Under the pieces are notes generated by a model. It did not search any database and was not told the origin of the DNA. It was given only the letters and a program-made list of their open reading frames with translations. 30,544 nt of DNA, from the NCBI GenBank assembly GCA_043808585.1, contig JAZDES010000102.1:1-30544 (forward strand), read 5' to 3'. This document shows positions 7,915 to 16,059 of the stretch, in pieces. Both the position numbers and the translations under genes were made by a program. This stretch comes from CAYVMN01 sp043808585. GTDB taxonomy: Bacteria > Desulfobacterota > DSM-4660 > Desulfatiglandales > Desulfatiglandaceae. Each line of letters opens with the position of its first letter. Within the stretch, counting starts at the first letter, position 1.

Positions 7915-8526
7915 TTAATCCTTTTGATAAAGAGCAAGAATCCTTTCCAGCGGGCTGATATGGCTCAGGAGACTAAGCCCCTCATATTGGGGTAAGATCC
8001 TGTGAAGGCCATAGACCATGAATATGGCCCCCTTTTTCGCACTCTCCGCTATCAACTGGGCAAACTCCTGGTGCATTACAAGATATGTGTAGAATAGATC
8101 GAAGTCATCGAACCCTATGCCAGTCTCCCGGGTGATCCTATCATAAACACTTTCGTCCTTAGAATCCCCTTCGTAGAGAAAGACATTGCCGGGTGGTGAC
8201 AAGAGGCCATCTTTATCGAGAACCTGCTCCAGTTCGGACCTCAACGGTCCATATTCTTCGAGGGTCCACCCATCCGTTTCGATTCCGACGGAGGTCTTGA
8301 CCATGTACCCCATAAAGAGATTTACCCTGCCATCTCCACATCCCAGATCCAGGAATAACGATTCGTCCTTACGGACGATCCCTTCACCCAGCATATGCCC
8401 CAGGCATGCCAGGAGGGTCGTCAGGTCGGTGGATCTCCGGAAACCTAGGGCGCCAACATCACCGACCTTCCTTTCGTCATAAAACCGGGCCACCTCACGA
8501 AGGGTCTCTCTTAGAGTCCTTTCCAC
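7915..8526 (-). CDS. Class I SAM-dependent methyltransferase-like protein
   Basis: A 203-residue protein with a Rossmann methyltransferase motif I, FLDLGCGDGRVNL, at about residues 58-70, an acidic motif II region (VGIETDGWTLEEYG), and FDLFYTYLVMHQEFAQLI where motif IV would be. The N-terminal 50 residues are helical. The substrate cannot be inferred. It starts 15 bases after the glucokinase stop and closes a five-gene minus-strand cluster. Because it is the final gene in a set with protease and chaperone genes, a protein substrate is conceivable, but nothing in the sequence shows that. Confidence 0.7.
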   Translation of the reverse strand: MERTLRETLREVARFYDERKVGDVGALGFRRSTDLTTLLACLGHMLGEGIVRKDESLFLDLGCGDGRVNLFMGYMVKTSVGIETDGWTLEEYGPLRSELEQVLDKDGLLSPPGNVFLYEGDSKDESVYDRITRETGIGFDDFDLFYTYLVMHQEFAQLIAESAKKGAIFMVYGLHRILPQYEGLSLLSHISPLERILALYQKD

Positions 8527-8541
8527 TTTCTGGCAACCCCT

Positions 8542-9552
8542 CTAAACCATCTCAAGATCGCTTTCCAGGGCACAACGTGCAGCCCCCAGCAAAGCAGCCT
8601 TGTCGTTCAGGATGACCCTAACGGCGATTTTCTCAAGTAGGTCCTTAAACCGACCCTTGTCAGAAAATGCCTTGATAAAGGCCCCCTCTAATAGGGCCGG
8701 CAGTATTTTCGGCGGTATGCCACCAGCCAGGTAGACCCCGCCGGTGGCGAGGACCGTCAAGGCGAGGTTCCCTGCAACAGCGCCAAGGATTGAACTGAAC
8801 ACCCGGAGAACCTCTACACACAGGGGTTCCTGGCTATTCATCGCGGCCTCTGCGATCGCCTGAGCTGGATCCTTTTCTTCAATTTCCAGCCCCAGCCATT
8901 CAGGGACGCGATAATCCCTCGCCTCTTTCAGGCAGTAGAAAATATTTAAAATCCCCATTCCTGAAACGATTCTCTCGACGCTCACATGCCCGTAGCGCTG
9001 ACGCAGATACCTCCACAAAAGTACCTGATTCTCGTCTGCGGGGGCAAAATCCACATGTCCTCCTTCTGAAGCGATCGGCACGTATATACCCTCATAAGAC
9101 GCGAGAATTGATGTGCCCAGACCCGTGCCGGGGGCGATGATAGCAATGTTATGCCCTTTCCGGGGCCTGACCAGATTCAAGGGATGAAGTTCTCGGTTAT
9201 GCAGAAGTGGTATTGCCAGGCCGATCGAAGCAAGATCGTTGATTATCCTCGCAGTCCATCCAAAACGCCTCTTTATTCGCGTCTCTGAGACCTCCCACGG
9301 TAAGTTTGTCAGCTTTGAGCGACCATCAATCACGGGACCGGCAACGGCCAGGCAGGTGCCACCAAAAGATGCGGAATGCCTTTGAACAAATCGCTCGATC
9401 ACGGTCTCAAGATCCGGTGCGCTACGGCTTGAATAGGATTCCATGACCCGCGGGATCGGGCGGGTCTTGCCCTGGGAATATATACAGAGGTTGATCTTGG
9501 TTCCCCCTATGTCACCGGCCAGGACCAACCTCCCTTTATCTCGATATCTCAC
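8542..9552 (-). CDS. glk: Glucokinase (Glk family)
   Basis: A 336-residue protein of the bacterial Glk family (not the ROK type, since the ROK zinc motif is absent). The phosphate-binding loop LAGDIGGTKINLCIY sits at residues 11-25, followed by TNLPWEVSE, INDLASIGLAI, APGTGLGTS, the sugar-binding EGGHVDFAP and a late YLAGGIPPKI. It would phosphorylate glucose with ATP to glucose 6-phosphate in the cytosol. The start is GTG at 9552, behind GAGGGGGCAGG, and it overlaps the end of the cysteine-rich gene by 17 bases, indicating translational coupling. It is unusual to find it inside a protease/heat-shock cluster. Confidence 0.88.
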   Translation of the reverse strand: MRYRDKGRLVLAGDIGGTKINLCIYSQGKTRPIPRVMESYSSRSAPDLETVIERFVQRHSASFGGTCLAVAGPVIDGRSKLTNLPWEVSETRIKRRFGWTARIINDLASIGLAIPLLHNRELHPLNLVRPRKGHNIAIIAPGTGLGTSILASYEGIYVPIASEGGHVDFAPADENQVLLWRYLRQRYGHVSVERIVSGMGILNIFYCLKEARDYRVPEWLGLEIEEKDPAQAIAEAAMNSQEPLCVEVLRVFSSILGAVAGNLALTVLATGGVYLAGGIPPKILPALLEGAFIKAFSDKGRFKDLLEKIAVRVILNDKAALLGAARCALESDLEMV

Positions 9553-10063
9553 CCTGCCCCCTCAGTACCCTCTTGACACGTTCATGCAAGAGGAATAGCC
9601 TTTGAAGCTCCTGCCCTTCCTCTTGTCGCAGTCTGATGATCTGTGGGGAATCAATACGATTGGTGATCTTCTTGCAGAGATAATTGATGCAGATCACATG
9701 GCGGGCATAAAGAAGGCACCCTGCCTCTCCCAGGAAGAAACAGCTTCTCTCATCGCGTCTTGTCTTGGGAAGTTCTCTATTGAGGAGGAGATTAATTAGG
9801 AGGAGCGCCGCATTGTAATGGTTTTCCAGCCCCGCCCCGCAACATGAGCCACCTTCCCGCTCTTCGCACTCGGCACATATCCGGGCGATACCTGTCCGCG
9901 CCATCTCCATGCGGGAGATTCCAATTGCTTCTCTTAGGCCCTTTGATCCGTCAAGGACTCCCTTATCCCTGAGTAAGTGCCCGCTGAATTTCTCATATGT
10001 GTATTCTGCCCAGGCAACCTTCTCCTCAATGGCACTTGAAAGGGGGACCTTTATGATGCTCAC
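9536..10063 (-). CDS. Cysteine-rich protein, possible iron-sulfur or zinc binding
   Basis: A 175-residue protein I cannot assign firmly. It carries eight cysteines: C63, C66, C74 and C75 (CAECEEREGGSCCG) and C108, C116, C125 and C130. The pattern CxxC followed by paired cysteines recalls YkgJ-like putative cluster-binding proteins, so an iron-sulfur or zinc site is plausible. The C-terminal 40 residues form a charged helix. Its start overlaps the stop of the Lon-like gene as ATGA, and its end overlaps glk by 17 bases, so it is tightly coupled to both. No membrane segment or signal peptide is seen. Confidence 0.65.
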   Translation of the reverse strand: MSIIKVPLSSAIEEKVAWAEYTYEKFSGHLLRDKGVLDGSKGLREAIGISRMEMARTGIARICAECEEREGGSCCGAGLENHYNAALLLINLLLNRELPKTRRDERSCFFLGEAGCLLYARHVICINYLCKKITNRIDSPQIIRLRQEEGQELQRLFLLHERVKRVLRGQGEISR

Positions 10064-12552
10064 GAACTCTTCCGCTTCTTACCCGTGCCCTTCTTGGGCC
10101 CCTTTGACTTCTTTTCTTCCTTTTCCGGCTTCTCTCCGAAATTTTTGAGACCTTCTGCCAATTCCCTCAGTTTTTGGTCCACCAAGAAATTCCCTGTTCC
10201 CTCGGGATAGGTGCCGTCCGCCTGTCTTTCTCCCGCCTTTGTACCGGTCAGGATTTCTATCCCTTGATCAATGGTCTCTACAGGATAGATGTGGAACTCG
10301 CCCTTTTTGACTGCCTCCACAACATCTTTTCTGAGCATCAGGTCCTTGACATTGCTCTTTGGAATCAAAACCCCCTGGTGCCTGGTCAATCCCTTGCTCC
10401 GACAGCAGTCATAGAAACCCTCTATCTTCTGGTTGACCCCGCCTATGGCCTGGACCTCCCCCTTTTGGTTTACTGATCCGGTAACGGCTATATATTGCCT
10501 AATAGGGATGCCGGAGAGGCTTGACAGCAGGGCATAGATCTCAGTGCTGGATGCGCTGTCACCGTCAACTCCCCCGTATGACTGTTCAAAGGCAATGCTG
10601 GCGCTGACAGCCAAGGGCTTGTCCTGGGCATATTTCTTGCGAAAATACCCGCTGAGGATCAGGACACCCTTGTTATGGGTGTTGCCTGACATATCCGCCT
10701 CCCTTTCAATATTAATGATGCCGGCCCGGCCCATGGAAGTAGCGGCAGTGATCCGGGTGGGCTTTCCAAACATGTAGTCCCCGAGGGCATACACTGAAAG
10801 GCCATTGACCTGGCCCACCACCTCTCCATCCGAATCGATCATCAAGGTGCCCCGATTGATCATCTCCTGGATATGCTCCTCCACCAAATTTGCACGGTAA
10901 ATCCTCGATTCAATGGCCTTGTCCACATGGCCATCTCTGACAGCAGGTTCTTTTTCCTGGCCTGCAAAGAAGTCGGCCTCGCGGATTAAATCCGTGATCT
11001 GAGAAAAGCTGGTGGAGATCTTCTCCTGCCTCCCTGTCATACGGACCGCCTGTTCTACCAGTGCTGCCACAGCGGTCCTGTCAAATGGCCTGAGTTTCTC
11101 TTCATCTGTTATCATCTTGATGAATCTTGAAATCTGCTGGATGCTTTCCTCGGTTTTATCCATGGAGGTATCGAAGTCGGCCCTTACCTTGAAGATCTTT
11201 TTTGCATCTTCGTCATAATACAAGAGCAGATAATAAAGATGCTCATCTGAAACAACCACCACCTTGACATCCAGATCAATCGGTTCGGGCTTTAGGCCGC
11301 TGGTGGTGAACAGATAAAAGGGGTCGTATGTCTGAATCTCCAGTTTTTCGCTCTTAAGGGCCCGTTTGAGACCCTGCCACACGCCTGGCTCGATCACGGC
11401 ATCCAGGAGATTGAGCACGAGATAGCCCCCCATGGCCTTGATCAAAGACCCTGCCTTGATCTTGCTGAAATCGGTCCGCCACATCCCGGAACGGTCCACT
11501 ACCCTTTCAATGCTTCCAAAGATGTTCCGGTATGTTGGGTATGATTCAATGACGACCGGTGGGCCTTTTTGGTTGCTATTATCTACGAGAAGATTTATCT
11601 GATAGGGCTGAAAGCGATCGCCCTCTGGAAGCAAGGGTAAAATCCCCGGTATCTGTGTCTGGGCCTGGGGCATGAAGATCTGGAGGTTATCGGCCATGTC
11701 TTCAAGAATGGCATCCAGGTATTCTTTGATCTGATTCTTCTCATATTTGTGGGCTATACGTTCTGTTAACCTGGAAGCATTCTTCATGAACATGACCCGA
11801 TCCATCTTCTCTATCTTTTCCTGGACCTCCTTCTGAAGATCCCTCAGTTCCAGGAAGATGTGGTCTATGGCCTCCCGCAACTTGGCGTGTTTTTCCCTCA
11901 TTGCCTCAAACTCGTCCTTTGGGAACCTCCCTTTTTCCACCATGGCCTCAAGCTGGTCTATATGCACGGGTTTCCCATCAACCAGAGGCATGACCTCAGG
12001 CCGCTTGACCGGCCCCACCTGTATATCCACAAGGGCAAAGCCTTCCTGTTTCACTTTTTCATCCAGACCCTTGAAAAAGCTCTTGCCCTTGGCCTCGTAC
12101 GCCTCCATGATTTCTTTTTTTGTGTTAATATATTCCTGGCTCTCAAAGAGCTGGGGAATCTCCTTTTTCAGTGTCTCCACAAGGTCACTGACGTCTTTCT
12201 TAAAGGCGATCCCCTGGCCCCCGGCAAGGCGCAACAAGATCGGCGCCTCCGGGTTCTTGAAATTGTTCACATAGCAGAGGTCGTCCGGGACCTTTCCATC
12301 CTTGGTTATCTCTTTGAGAAGTTTTTTGACCGTGGTCATCCTGCCCGTTCCTGCCATTCCGGTGACAAACACGTTGTATCCCTGTTTGTCAATGCCCATG
12401 CCGAATTTGAAGGCCTCTACCCCTCGCTTCTGCCCAACAATCTCTTTCAAGGGTTCGAGGTCAGCGGTTGTCTCAAAAGGCAGGCTTGCTGGATCAAGCC
12501 TCCACCTAAGCTTTTCAACTGGAACTTCATCATAAGGTGTCGTATCGGGCAT
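10060..12552 (-). CDS. Lon-like AAA ATPase / Ser-Lys protease
   Basis: An 830-residue protein of the AAA_32/Lon-C group, distinct from LonA because the LonA N-terminal substrate domain is lacking. A Walker-A-like loop GMAGTGRMTT is at residues 65-74 with arginine in place of the usual lysine, which is common in this group. A long charged coiled-coil insertion spans about 130-290. The C-terminal Lon protease domain has the catalytic serine in GVDGDSASS (S666) and the lysine in GGVNQKIEG (K709), 43 residues apart as in Lon. The tail is very lysine-rich. It probably degrades misfolded proteins in the cytosol. Only 57 bases separate it from hsp20 upstream, suggesting joint stress control. Confidence 0.9.
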   Translation of the reverse strand: MPDTTPYDEVPVEKLRWRLDPASLPFETTADLEPLKEIVGQKRGVEAFKFGMGIDKQGYNVFVTGMAGTGRMTTVKKLLKEITKDGKVPDDLCYVNNFKNPEAPILLRLAGGQGIAFKKDVSDLVETLKKEIPQLFESQEYINTKKEIMEAYEAKGKSFFKGLDEKVKQEGFALVDIQVGPVKRPEVMPLVDGKPVHIDQLEAMVEKGRFPKDEFEAMREKHAKLREAIDHIFLELRDLQKEVQEKIEKMDRVMFMKNASRLTERIAHKYEKNQIKEYLDAILEDMADNLQIFMPQAQTQIPGILPLLPEGDRFQPYQINLLVDNSNQKGPPVVIESYPTYRNIFGSIERVVDRSGMWRTDFSKIKAGSLIKAMGGYLVLNLLDAVIEPGVWQGLKRALKSEKLEIQTYDPFYLFTTSGLKPEPIDLDVKVVVVSDEHLYYLLLYYDEDAKKIFKVRADFDTSMDKTEESIQQISRFIKMITDEEKLRPFDRTAVAALVEQAVRMTGRQEKISTSFSQITDLIREADFFAGQEKEPAVRDGHVDKAIESRIYRANLVEEHIQEMINRGTLMIDSDGEVVGQVNGLSVYALGDYMFGKPTRITAATSMGRAGIINIEREADMSGNTHNKGVLILSGYFRKKYAQDKPLAVSASIAFEQSYGGVDGDSASSTEIYALLSSLSGIPIRQYIAVTGSVNQKGEVQAIGGVNQKIEGFYDCCRSKGLTRHQGVLIPKSNVKDLMLRKDVVEAVKKGEFHIYPVETIDQGIEILTGTKAGERQADGTYPEGTGNFLVDQKLRELAEGLKNFGEKPEKEEKKSKGPKKGTGKKRKSS

Positions 12553-12609
12553 CTATTACCTCCTTCTCTGATTTTCTCCCCCTCAACGTATCTGTAGAAG
12601 CGGGCCTTC

Positions 12610-13056
12610 CTATCTGACCTCGATCTTTATGAGGCGAACCCTCTTTGGCCTCGATCTGGGCAACACGATCTCCAAAAACCCCTGTTTGTATGTGGCCTTT
12701 ACATCCTGGGCCTTTACCTTGAAAGGGAGCGGAATAGTGCGGGAAAAAGAGGCAAGCCTCCTCTCGACCCTGTTGTAGTAACTGCCGTCCTGGACAACCT
12801 GCTCCTGCCTCTTCCCCCTGATCGTAAGGGTGTCTTCGCTCAAGGATATATCCAGGTCTCTTGGGTCCATATCCTGCAACTTCGCCTTTACGATCAGGGC
12901 ATCTTTGGTCTCAAAGGTATCCACAGAAATCCCTTCCGAGACCCTATTCAGAAAAATGTTCACCCCCAGGTCGGCCAAGCACCGGTTAATGAGGCGGTCA
13001 AGGTCGTCTCTGAGCTTACTAATCTCCTGATTCTTCCATAGGATCAGCTCCGACAT
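12610..13056 (-). CDS. Small heat-shock protein, Hsp20 family
   Basis: A 148-residue alpha-crystallin-type chaperone. The domain covers about residues 45-140, with VDTFETKDALIVKAKLQDMD, LSEDTLTIRGKRQEQ and the closing GFLEIVLPR that matches the conserved G-x-L-x-I-x-LP element. The N-terminal arm is short, and the usual IXI motif at the C-terminus is replaced by VRLIKIEVR. Such proteins hold unfolding proteins as oligomers for later refolding or degradation; being encoded just before a Lon-like protease fits that. AGAAAGGAG lies before the ATG. I looked for a sigma-32 promoter or CIRCE-type repeat upstream and saw neither. Confidence 0.9.
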   Translation of the reverse strand: MSELILWKNQEISKLRDDLDRLINRCLADLGVNIFLNRVSEGISVDTFETKDALIVKAKLQDMDPRDLDISLSEDTLTIRGKRQEQVVQDGSYYNRVERRLASFSRTIPLPFKVKAQDVKATYKQGFLEIVLPRSRPKRVRLIKIEVR

Positions 13057-13275
13057 GGCAAGAATCTCCTTTCTGTTTTGAAAGGTTATACCAAGTGCCT
13101 TTTGAAGCCCATTCTAAAACCAGGGGGGCCTTGATGCAAGGAATTTCTATGACGGCCGCAAACAGGCACAGGGTGAGAAGGCTAAAAGCTGGGTCTCCCA
13201 ACAGCCCCCTCGTGATGCGACACCATGAAAGGAGGAAATAATGAACGAATCCCTAATAAGGAATTGATAGTAATA

Positions 13276-13398
13276 AGTTTGATGGACTCGTAAAAAGCCT
13301 CCCAGACCGTCACTCCCGCCAGGCGGGACTCCTGGATTCCCGTTTTCACGGGAATGACACATAAGTGCTGCGAATGAGCTTTTACGAATTCATCAAGT
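13276..13398. repeat. Palindromic repeat with DR-type TCCCGNNNNCGGGA hairpins
   Basis: About 120 bp bounded by imperfect inverted arms (TTTGATGGACTCGTAAAAAG at the left and the complement of CTTTTACGAATTCATCAAG at the right), enclosing two hairpins, CCCGCCAGGCGGG and TTCCCGTTTTCACGGGAA. The hairpin family resembles widespread GTCATTCCCGCGAAAGCGGGAA repeats, also seen at 15840. The right arm contains the TGA stop codon of the epimerase gene (13393-13395), so the repeat abuts and ends that gene. The rest of the 13057-13392 gap shows nothing else that I recognise. Confidence 0.6.
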
Positions 13399-14307
13399 TT
13401 CCTGTAACAGGTTCGTTAAGGCCTCTTTGATAGTGGCAAACCGAAACTGATAGCCTTTCTGAAGGAGCTTTATTGGAATCACCTTTTGCCCCTCAAGCAA
13501 GACTGACCCAAATTCCCCCTTAAGCAGTCTGATCATAAAGCCAGGGACCGAGGGCATAAAGGTGGGCCTTTTCAAGGCCTCACCGAGGGCCTTGGTCATG
13601 TCTTTGTTTCTGACAGGATTGGGGGAAGTGAAGTTTATGGGGCCGGAGATCTCCTCGGTGCCTATCAGGAATAGGTAGGCGTCTATCAGGTCCTGCTCGT
13701 GAATCCAGGAAAACCACTGCCTTCCACTGCCAAGAGGCGCCCCGAGATACCATCTGAAAAGAGGGACCAGCTGTGCAAGGGCACCTCCCTCTGAACCCAG
13801 CACAATGCCGAAACGGCAGACCAAGACCCTTGTGCCAAATCTTTCTGCCTTCAGGGCCTCAGCCTCCCATTCGCGGGTGACAGAGGCGAGAAAGCCCTCG
13901 CCAGGGAGGCCTCCTTCATCCAGCTCCTCGTCCCCACAAGAACCATAATACCCCACCGCCGAGGTGCTGAAGAACATGGCCTCTTTGCCGCTACGTCCGG
14001 AGATGGCCTCCACCAGGTTCCTTGTGCAGAGGATACGACTCTCGCGGATGGACTTTTTGGCCTTATTTGTCCAACGTCTGAAAATGGAGGCCCCCGCTAG
14101 GTTGATGATGATATCGTGTCCGGCAATCTCTTCCTGCCATGGACCTCTTTCAATGGGATTACCCTCAATGATGCGGACACCCTGGGGCAAAATTCTCTGC
14201 TTATTGGCCGAACGTGTCAGAATCGTTACCTGGTGCCCTTGCGCCGCCAGCCCCCGAGTAAGGGGCGTCCCCACAAAACCCGTGCCCCCAGTCAAAAATA
14301 CTCTCAT
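13393..14307 (-). CDS. SDR39U1/YfcH-type epimerase (TIGR01777)
   Basis: A 304-residue atypical short-chain dehydrogenase of the TIGR01777 family. The NAD(P)-binding loop GGTGFVGTPL is at the N-terminus. INLAGASIFRRWT and the STSAVGYYGSCGDEELDE segment are characteristic, and the C-terminal DUF1731 portion reads PSVPGFMIRLLKGEFGSVLL through to GYQFRFATIKEAL. The biochemical reaction is unknown for the family. It starts two bases after the DUF2400 gene stops, third in an operon with ferredoxin. Its stop codon lies within the terminal arm of a palindromic repeat, so the last residues could have been altered by the repeat's arrival. Confidence 0.9.
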   Translation of the reverse strand: MRVFLTGGTGFVGTPLTRGLAAQGHQVTILTRSANKQRILPQGVRIIEGNPIERGPWQEEIAGHDIIINLAGASIFRRWTNKAKKSIRESRILCTRNLVEAISGRSGKEAMFFSTSAVGYYGSCGDEELDEGGLPGEGFLASVTREWEAEALKAERFGTRVLVCRFGIVLGSEGGALAQLVPLFRWYLGAPLGSGRQWFSWIHEQDLIDAYLFLIGTEEISGPINFTSPNPVRNKDMTKALGEALKRPTFMPSVPGFMIRLLKGEFGSVLLEGQKVIPIKLLQKGYQFRFATIKEALTNLLQET

Positions 14308-14309
14308 GG

Positions 14310-15122
14310 CTAAGTATATTTAACCTCTTGAAGAAAAGCGCCGATATCGGCATCATTTCGAATCCCAAGGCGGGTCAACGCAAAGTCGTAACGCACCGGG
14401 TCTCCGGGTTGCAGTCTCCTGAATGCACCGGTGATCTCTCTGGCTGTGCGCATATCAGGGCATTTTCGATTTGTCAACTTCATCAGAGTAGATATCCTAT
14501 GCATATGGGTATCCAGGGGAATGATCAACCTTGAGGGACTGATTCCCGGCCAACCCCCTGGGTCTACATTATCCTTCCGCACCATCCAGCGAAGGAAGAG
14601 GTTTAATCTCTTGCATGCACTACCCGCTTCAGGCAAGGGCAAAAGGCTGTTGCGATCACCATCAAAGGCCACCCTGAGTCTTTTCACCAGGAAAGAAAGT
14701 GCTGGAAGAACGGTCTCGTGATCTTGCCTCATCCCGGCCAGAAAACACGCATAAAGAGAGCCGTATTGATCAATCACCTCCCTTATCCCTGCTAGCATCC
14801 TGGCAAGCTCTCTTCCACTCGTAAACCTGTGCCTGAAACCAAAGTAAGTCTTCTCTAAGGACGCGGCTGTTTCCCACTTGAGGAATTCATACGGGGACGG
14901 GCCCATTCTCATCAGGACCTGAGATACACTTTTGAGAATTTGGGAGACCTTTCCATAGGCAAGGGATGACGCGACGATGCCCACAATTTCCCGGTCACGG
15001 AGATCGGGGTAATGGTAGAGATATTCAATTGGATCAGGGTGGACCCATTTTCGTGAGTTATAGAACGCATATAGTCGATCAAGCTGCGACTTGTTTACTA
15101 TAGATGCCCCATGGATCTTCAT
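14310..15122 (-). CDS. TIGR02757/DUF2400 family protein
   Basis: About 270 residues, belonging to TIGR02757 (DUF2400). Diagnostic segments are HPDPIEYLYHYPDLRDREIV, VASSLAYGKVSQIL, FLRWMVRKDNVDPGGW, IPLDTHMHRISTLMKLTNRK and DPVRYDFALTRLGI. The fold is thought to resemble helix-hairpin-helix DNA glycosylases, but no activity is established. I use the ATG at 15122 because it overlaps the ferredoxin stop as ATGA and begins MKIHGASIVNK; the frame stays open 33 bases further upstream, which would intrude into the ferredoxin gene. The tight overlap signals translational coupling with ferredoxin. Confidence 0.88.
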   Translation of the reverse strand: MKIHGASIVNKSQLDRLYAFYNSRKWVHPDPIEYLYHYPDLRDREIVGIVASSLAYGKVSQILKSVSQVLMRMGPSPYEFLKWETAASLEKTYFGFRHRFTSGRELARMLAGIREVIDQYGSLYACFLAGMRQDHETVLPALSFLVKRLRVAFDGDRNSLLPLPEAGSACKRLNLFLRWMVRKDNVDPGGWPGISPSRLIIPLDTHMHRISTLMKLTNRKCPDMRTAREITGAFRRLQPGDPVRYDFALTRLGIRNDADIGAFLQEVKYT

Positions 15123-15316
15123 TCCTCTACCCAGGTAATGCAGCCGGATGGGCACATCTTGATGGCCTCATGGACCTCGTCTTCGGGATAATCCTGGAGG
15201 TCCGCCACTTCAATAATACCTGTCTCTTCATTTTTCCTAAATAGCTTTGGACAGACCTCCACGCAGGAATCACAGTCAATGCATCCACTGCGATCGATGG
15301 CAGGGACCCTCTTCAT
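15119..15316 (-). CDS. Small 4Fe-4S ferredoxin
   Basis: A 65-residue monocluster ferredoxin. The cluster ligands are in GCIDCDSCVEVCP (C11, C14, C17 with CP next) and a distant cysteine in KMCPSGCITW, as in the Desulfovibrio ferredoxin I type. The protein is acidic and cytosolic, transferring single electrons at low potential. GGAG eight bases before ATG supports the start. It is the first gene of a three-gene operon with DUF2400 and SDR39U1 genes and overlaps the former by ATGA. Possible partners in this window include IorAB, which releases electrons to ferredoxin, though the two loci are 7 kb apart. Confidence 0.92.
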   Translation of the reverse strand: MKRVPAIDRSGCIDCDSCVEVCPKLFRKNEETGIIEVADLQDYPEDEVHEAIKMCPSGCITWVEE

Positions 15317-15386
15317 CCACGCTCTCCTGTATGCACCCAGAAAGAATAGCTACTCATTCAATTGATACACCCAACTGATTGGGGAC

Positions 15387-15409
15387 AAAAAAGGGGGAAA
15401 TAATCCCCC
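15387..15409 (-). terminator. Intrinsic terminator after rubredoxin
   Basis: Read on the minus strand, GGGGGATTATTTCCCCC forms a G/C-only stem with a short loop followed directly by TTTTTT. It lies 32 bases beyond the rubredoxin stop and before the ferredoxin gene, so it should end the rubredoxin transcript and make the ferredoxin operon independent. Confidence 0.8.
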
Positions 15410-15440
15410 AACCTTACAAGAAAAGTAATGCCTGACCGGG

Positions 15441-15602
15441 CTACGCCATCTTTTCAAACTGGTCTTTCTCTGCCCCGCAGACAGGGCACGTCCAGTCAGC
15501 TGGGAGGTCTTTAAACTTTGTTCCGGCAGGCACCCCATTATCCGGATCCCCTTCGGCAGGATCATAAATATACCCACAAACCGAGCATTCATATTTGTCC
15601 AT
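15441..15602 (-). CDS. Rubredoxin
   Basis: A 53-residue rubredoxin: MDKYECSVCGYIYDPAEGD opens it, with the first CxxCG, and DWTCPVCGAEKDQFE gives the second. The four cysteines bind one iron. Length and the intervening GVPAGTKFKDLPADW are standard. AAAGGAGG precedes the ATG. It is followed by a strong intrinsic terminator, so it is probably expressed alone. Rubredoxins pass electrons to flavodiiron proteins, rubrerythrin or superoxide reductase; an FprA-type flavodiiron gene is present at 25606-26793, making the pair a likely oxygen- or NO-reducing system. That pairing is inferred from family knowledge. Confidence 0.95.
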   Translation of the reverse strand: MDKYECSVCGYIYDPAEGDPDNGVPAGTKFKDLPADWTCPVCGAEKDQFEKMA

Positions 15603-16059
15603 CCTTCATTCCTCCTTTTCTCAAAATTTTATTATTGGCCCAAGACACCATCCCCCGGCCTTCGATCACTTTATCAAAACCCCACTTCAAGATCCAGCGA
15701 AGGTCAGCCCTACAACGTCATTTGAGAGCCTGGCACCTGTATGACATAGCTCATTATGGGCTTTAATCACAGTATCTTGTGTCCAATTGGGTAAGTTAAC
15801 CTTAACGTTGCATAAACATACACAGGGCCGCAGTCTGCCATTCCCGCGAAAGCGGGAATCCACGGAATCCCGCCGTCATAACCTTCAGGGACAGGTATTT
15901 TGAGGTTGTTGCAACTGGTTTTTCTGAAACGCTATAGTTAACTAATAGGTCCAGCTATCGAAGGCTCAAACGAAAATAAGATGGGCATTTAACAATGTCA
16001 AGCTCAAATGACCTTTTGAGTTCCGCGCCCCTTTGCTCTCATCAAGCATCCCTCCCACC
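15603..16059. other. Intergenic region with a small hairpin repeat
   Basis: This gap of about 450 bases holds no open frame with a ribosome-binding site. It contains ATTCCCGCGAAAGCGGGAAT (15840-15859), a perfect dyad of the dRS3-like type, overlapping a second hairpin formed with the following AATCCCGC. The rubredoxin promoter should lie at the left end, but no consensus boxes stood out. Confidence 0.5.
15840..15859. repeat. dRS3-like hairpin repeat
   Basis: ATTCCCGCGAAAGCGGGAAT is an 8-bp stem with a GAAA tetraloop. The sequence matches the dispersed hairpin repeat known from Neisseria (dRS3) and seen across Proteobacteria. A related hairpin is inside 13276-13398. Function unknown; such repeats can serve as insertion or recombination sites. 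Confidence 0.6.

Noticed and set aside
11860..12597. Long plus-strand open frame of about 245 codons opposite the Lon-like gene
   Set aside because: It is antisense to a strongly conserved protease gene, has no ribosome-binding site and its protein is rich in leucine, phenylalanine and histidine as expected from reversed codons.
13057..13275. Heat-shock promoter or CIRCE element before hsp20
   Set aside because: I looked for CTTGAAA/CCCCAT boxes and for the CIRCE inverted repeat and found neither; only a loose TATAAC-like box was present.
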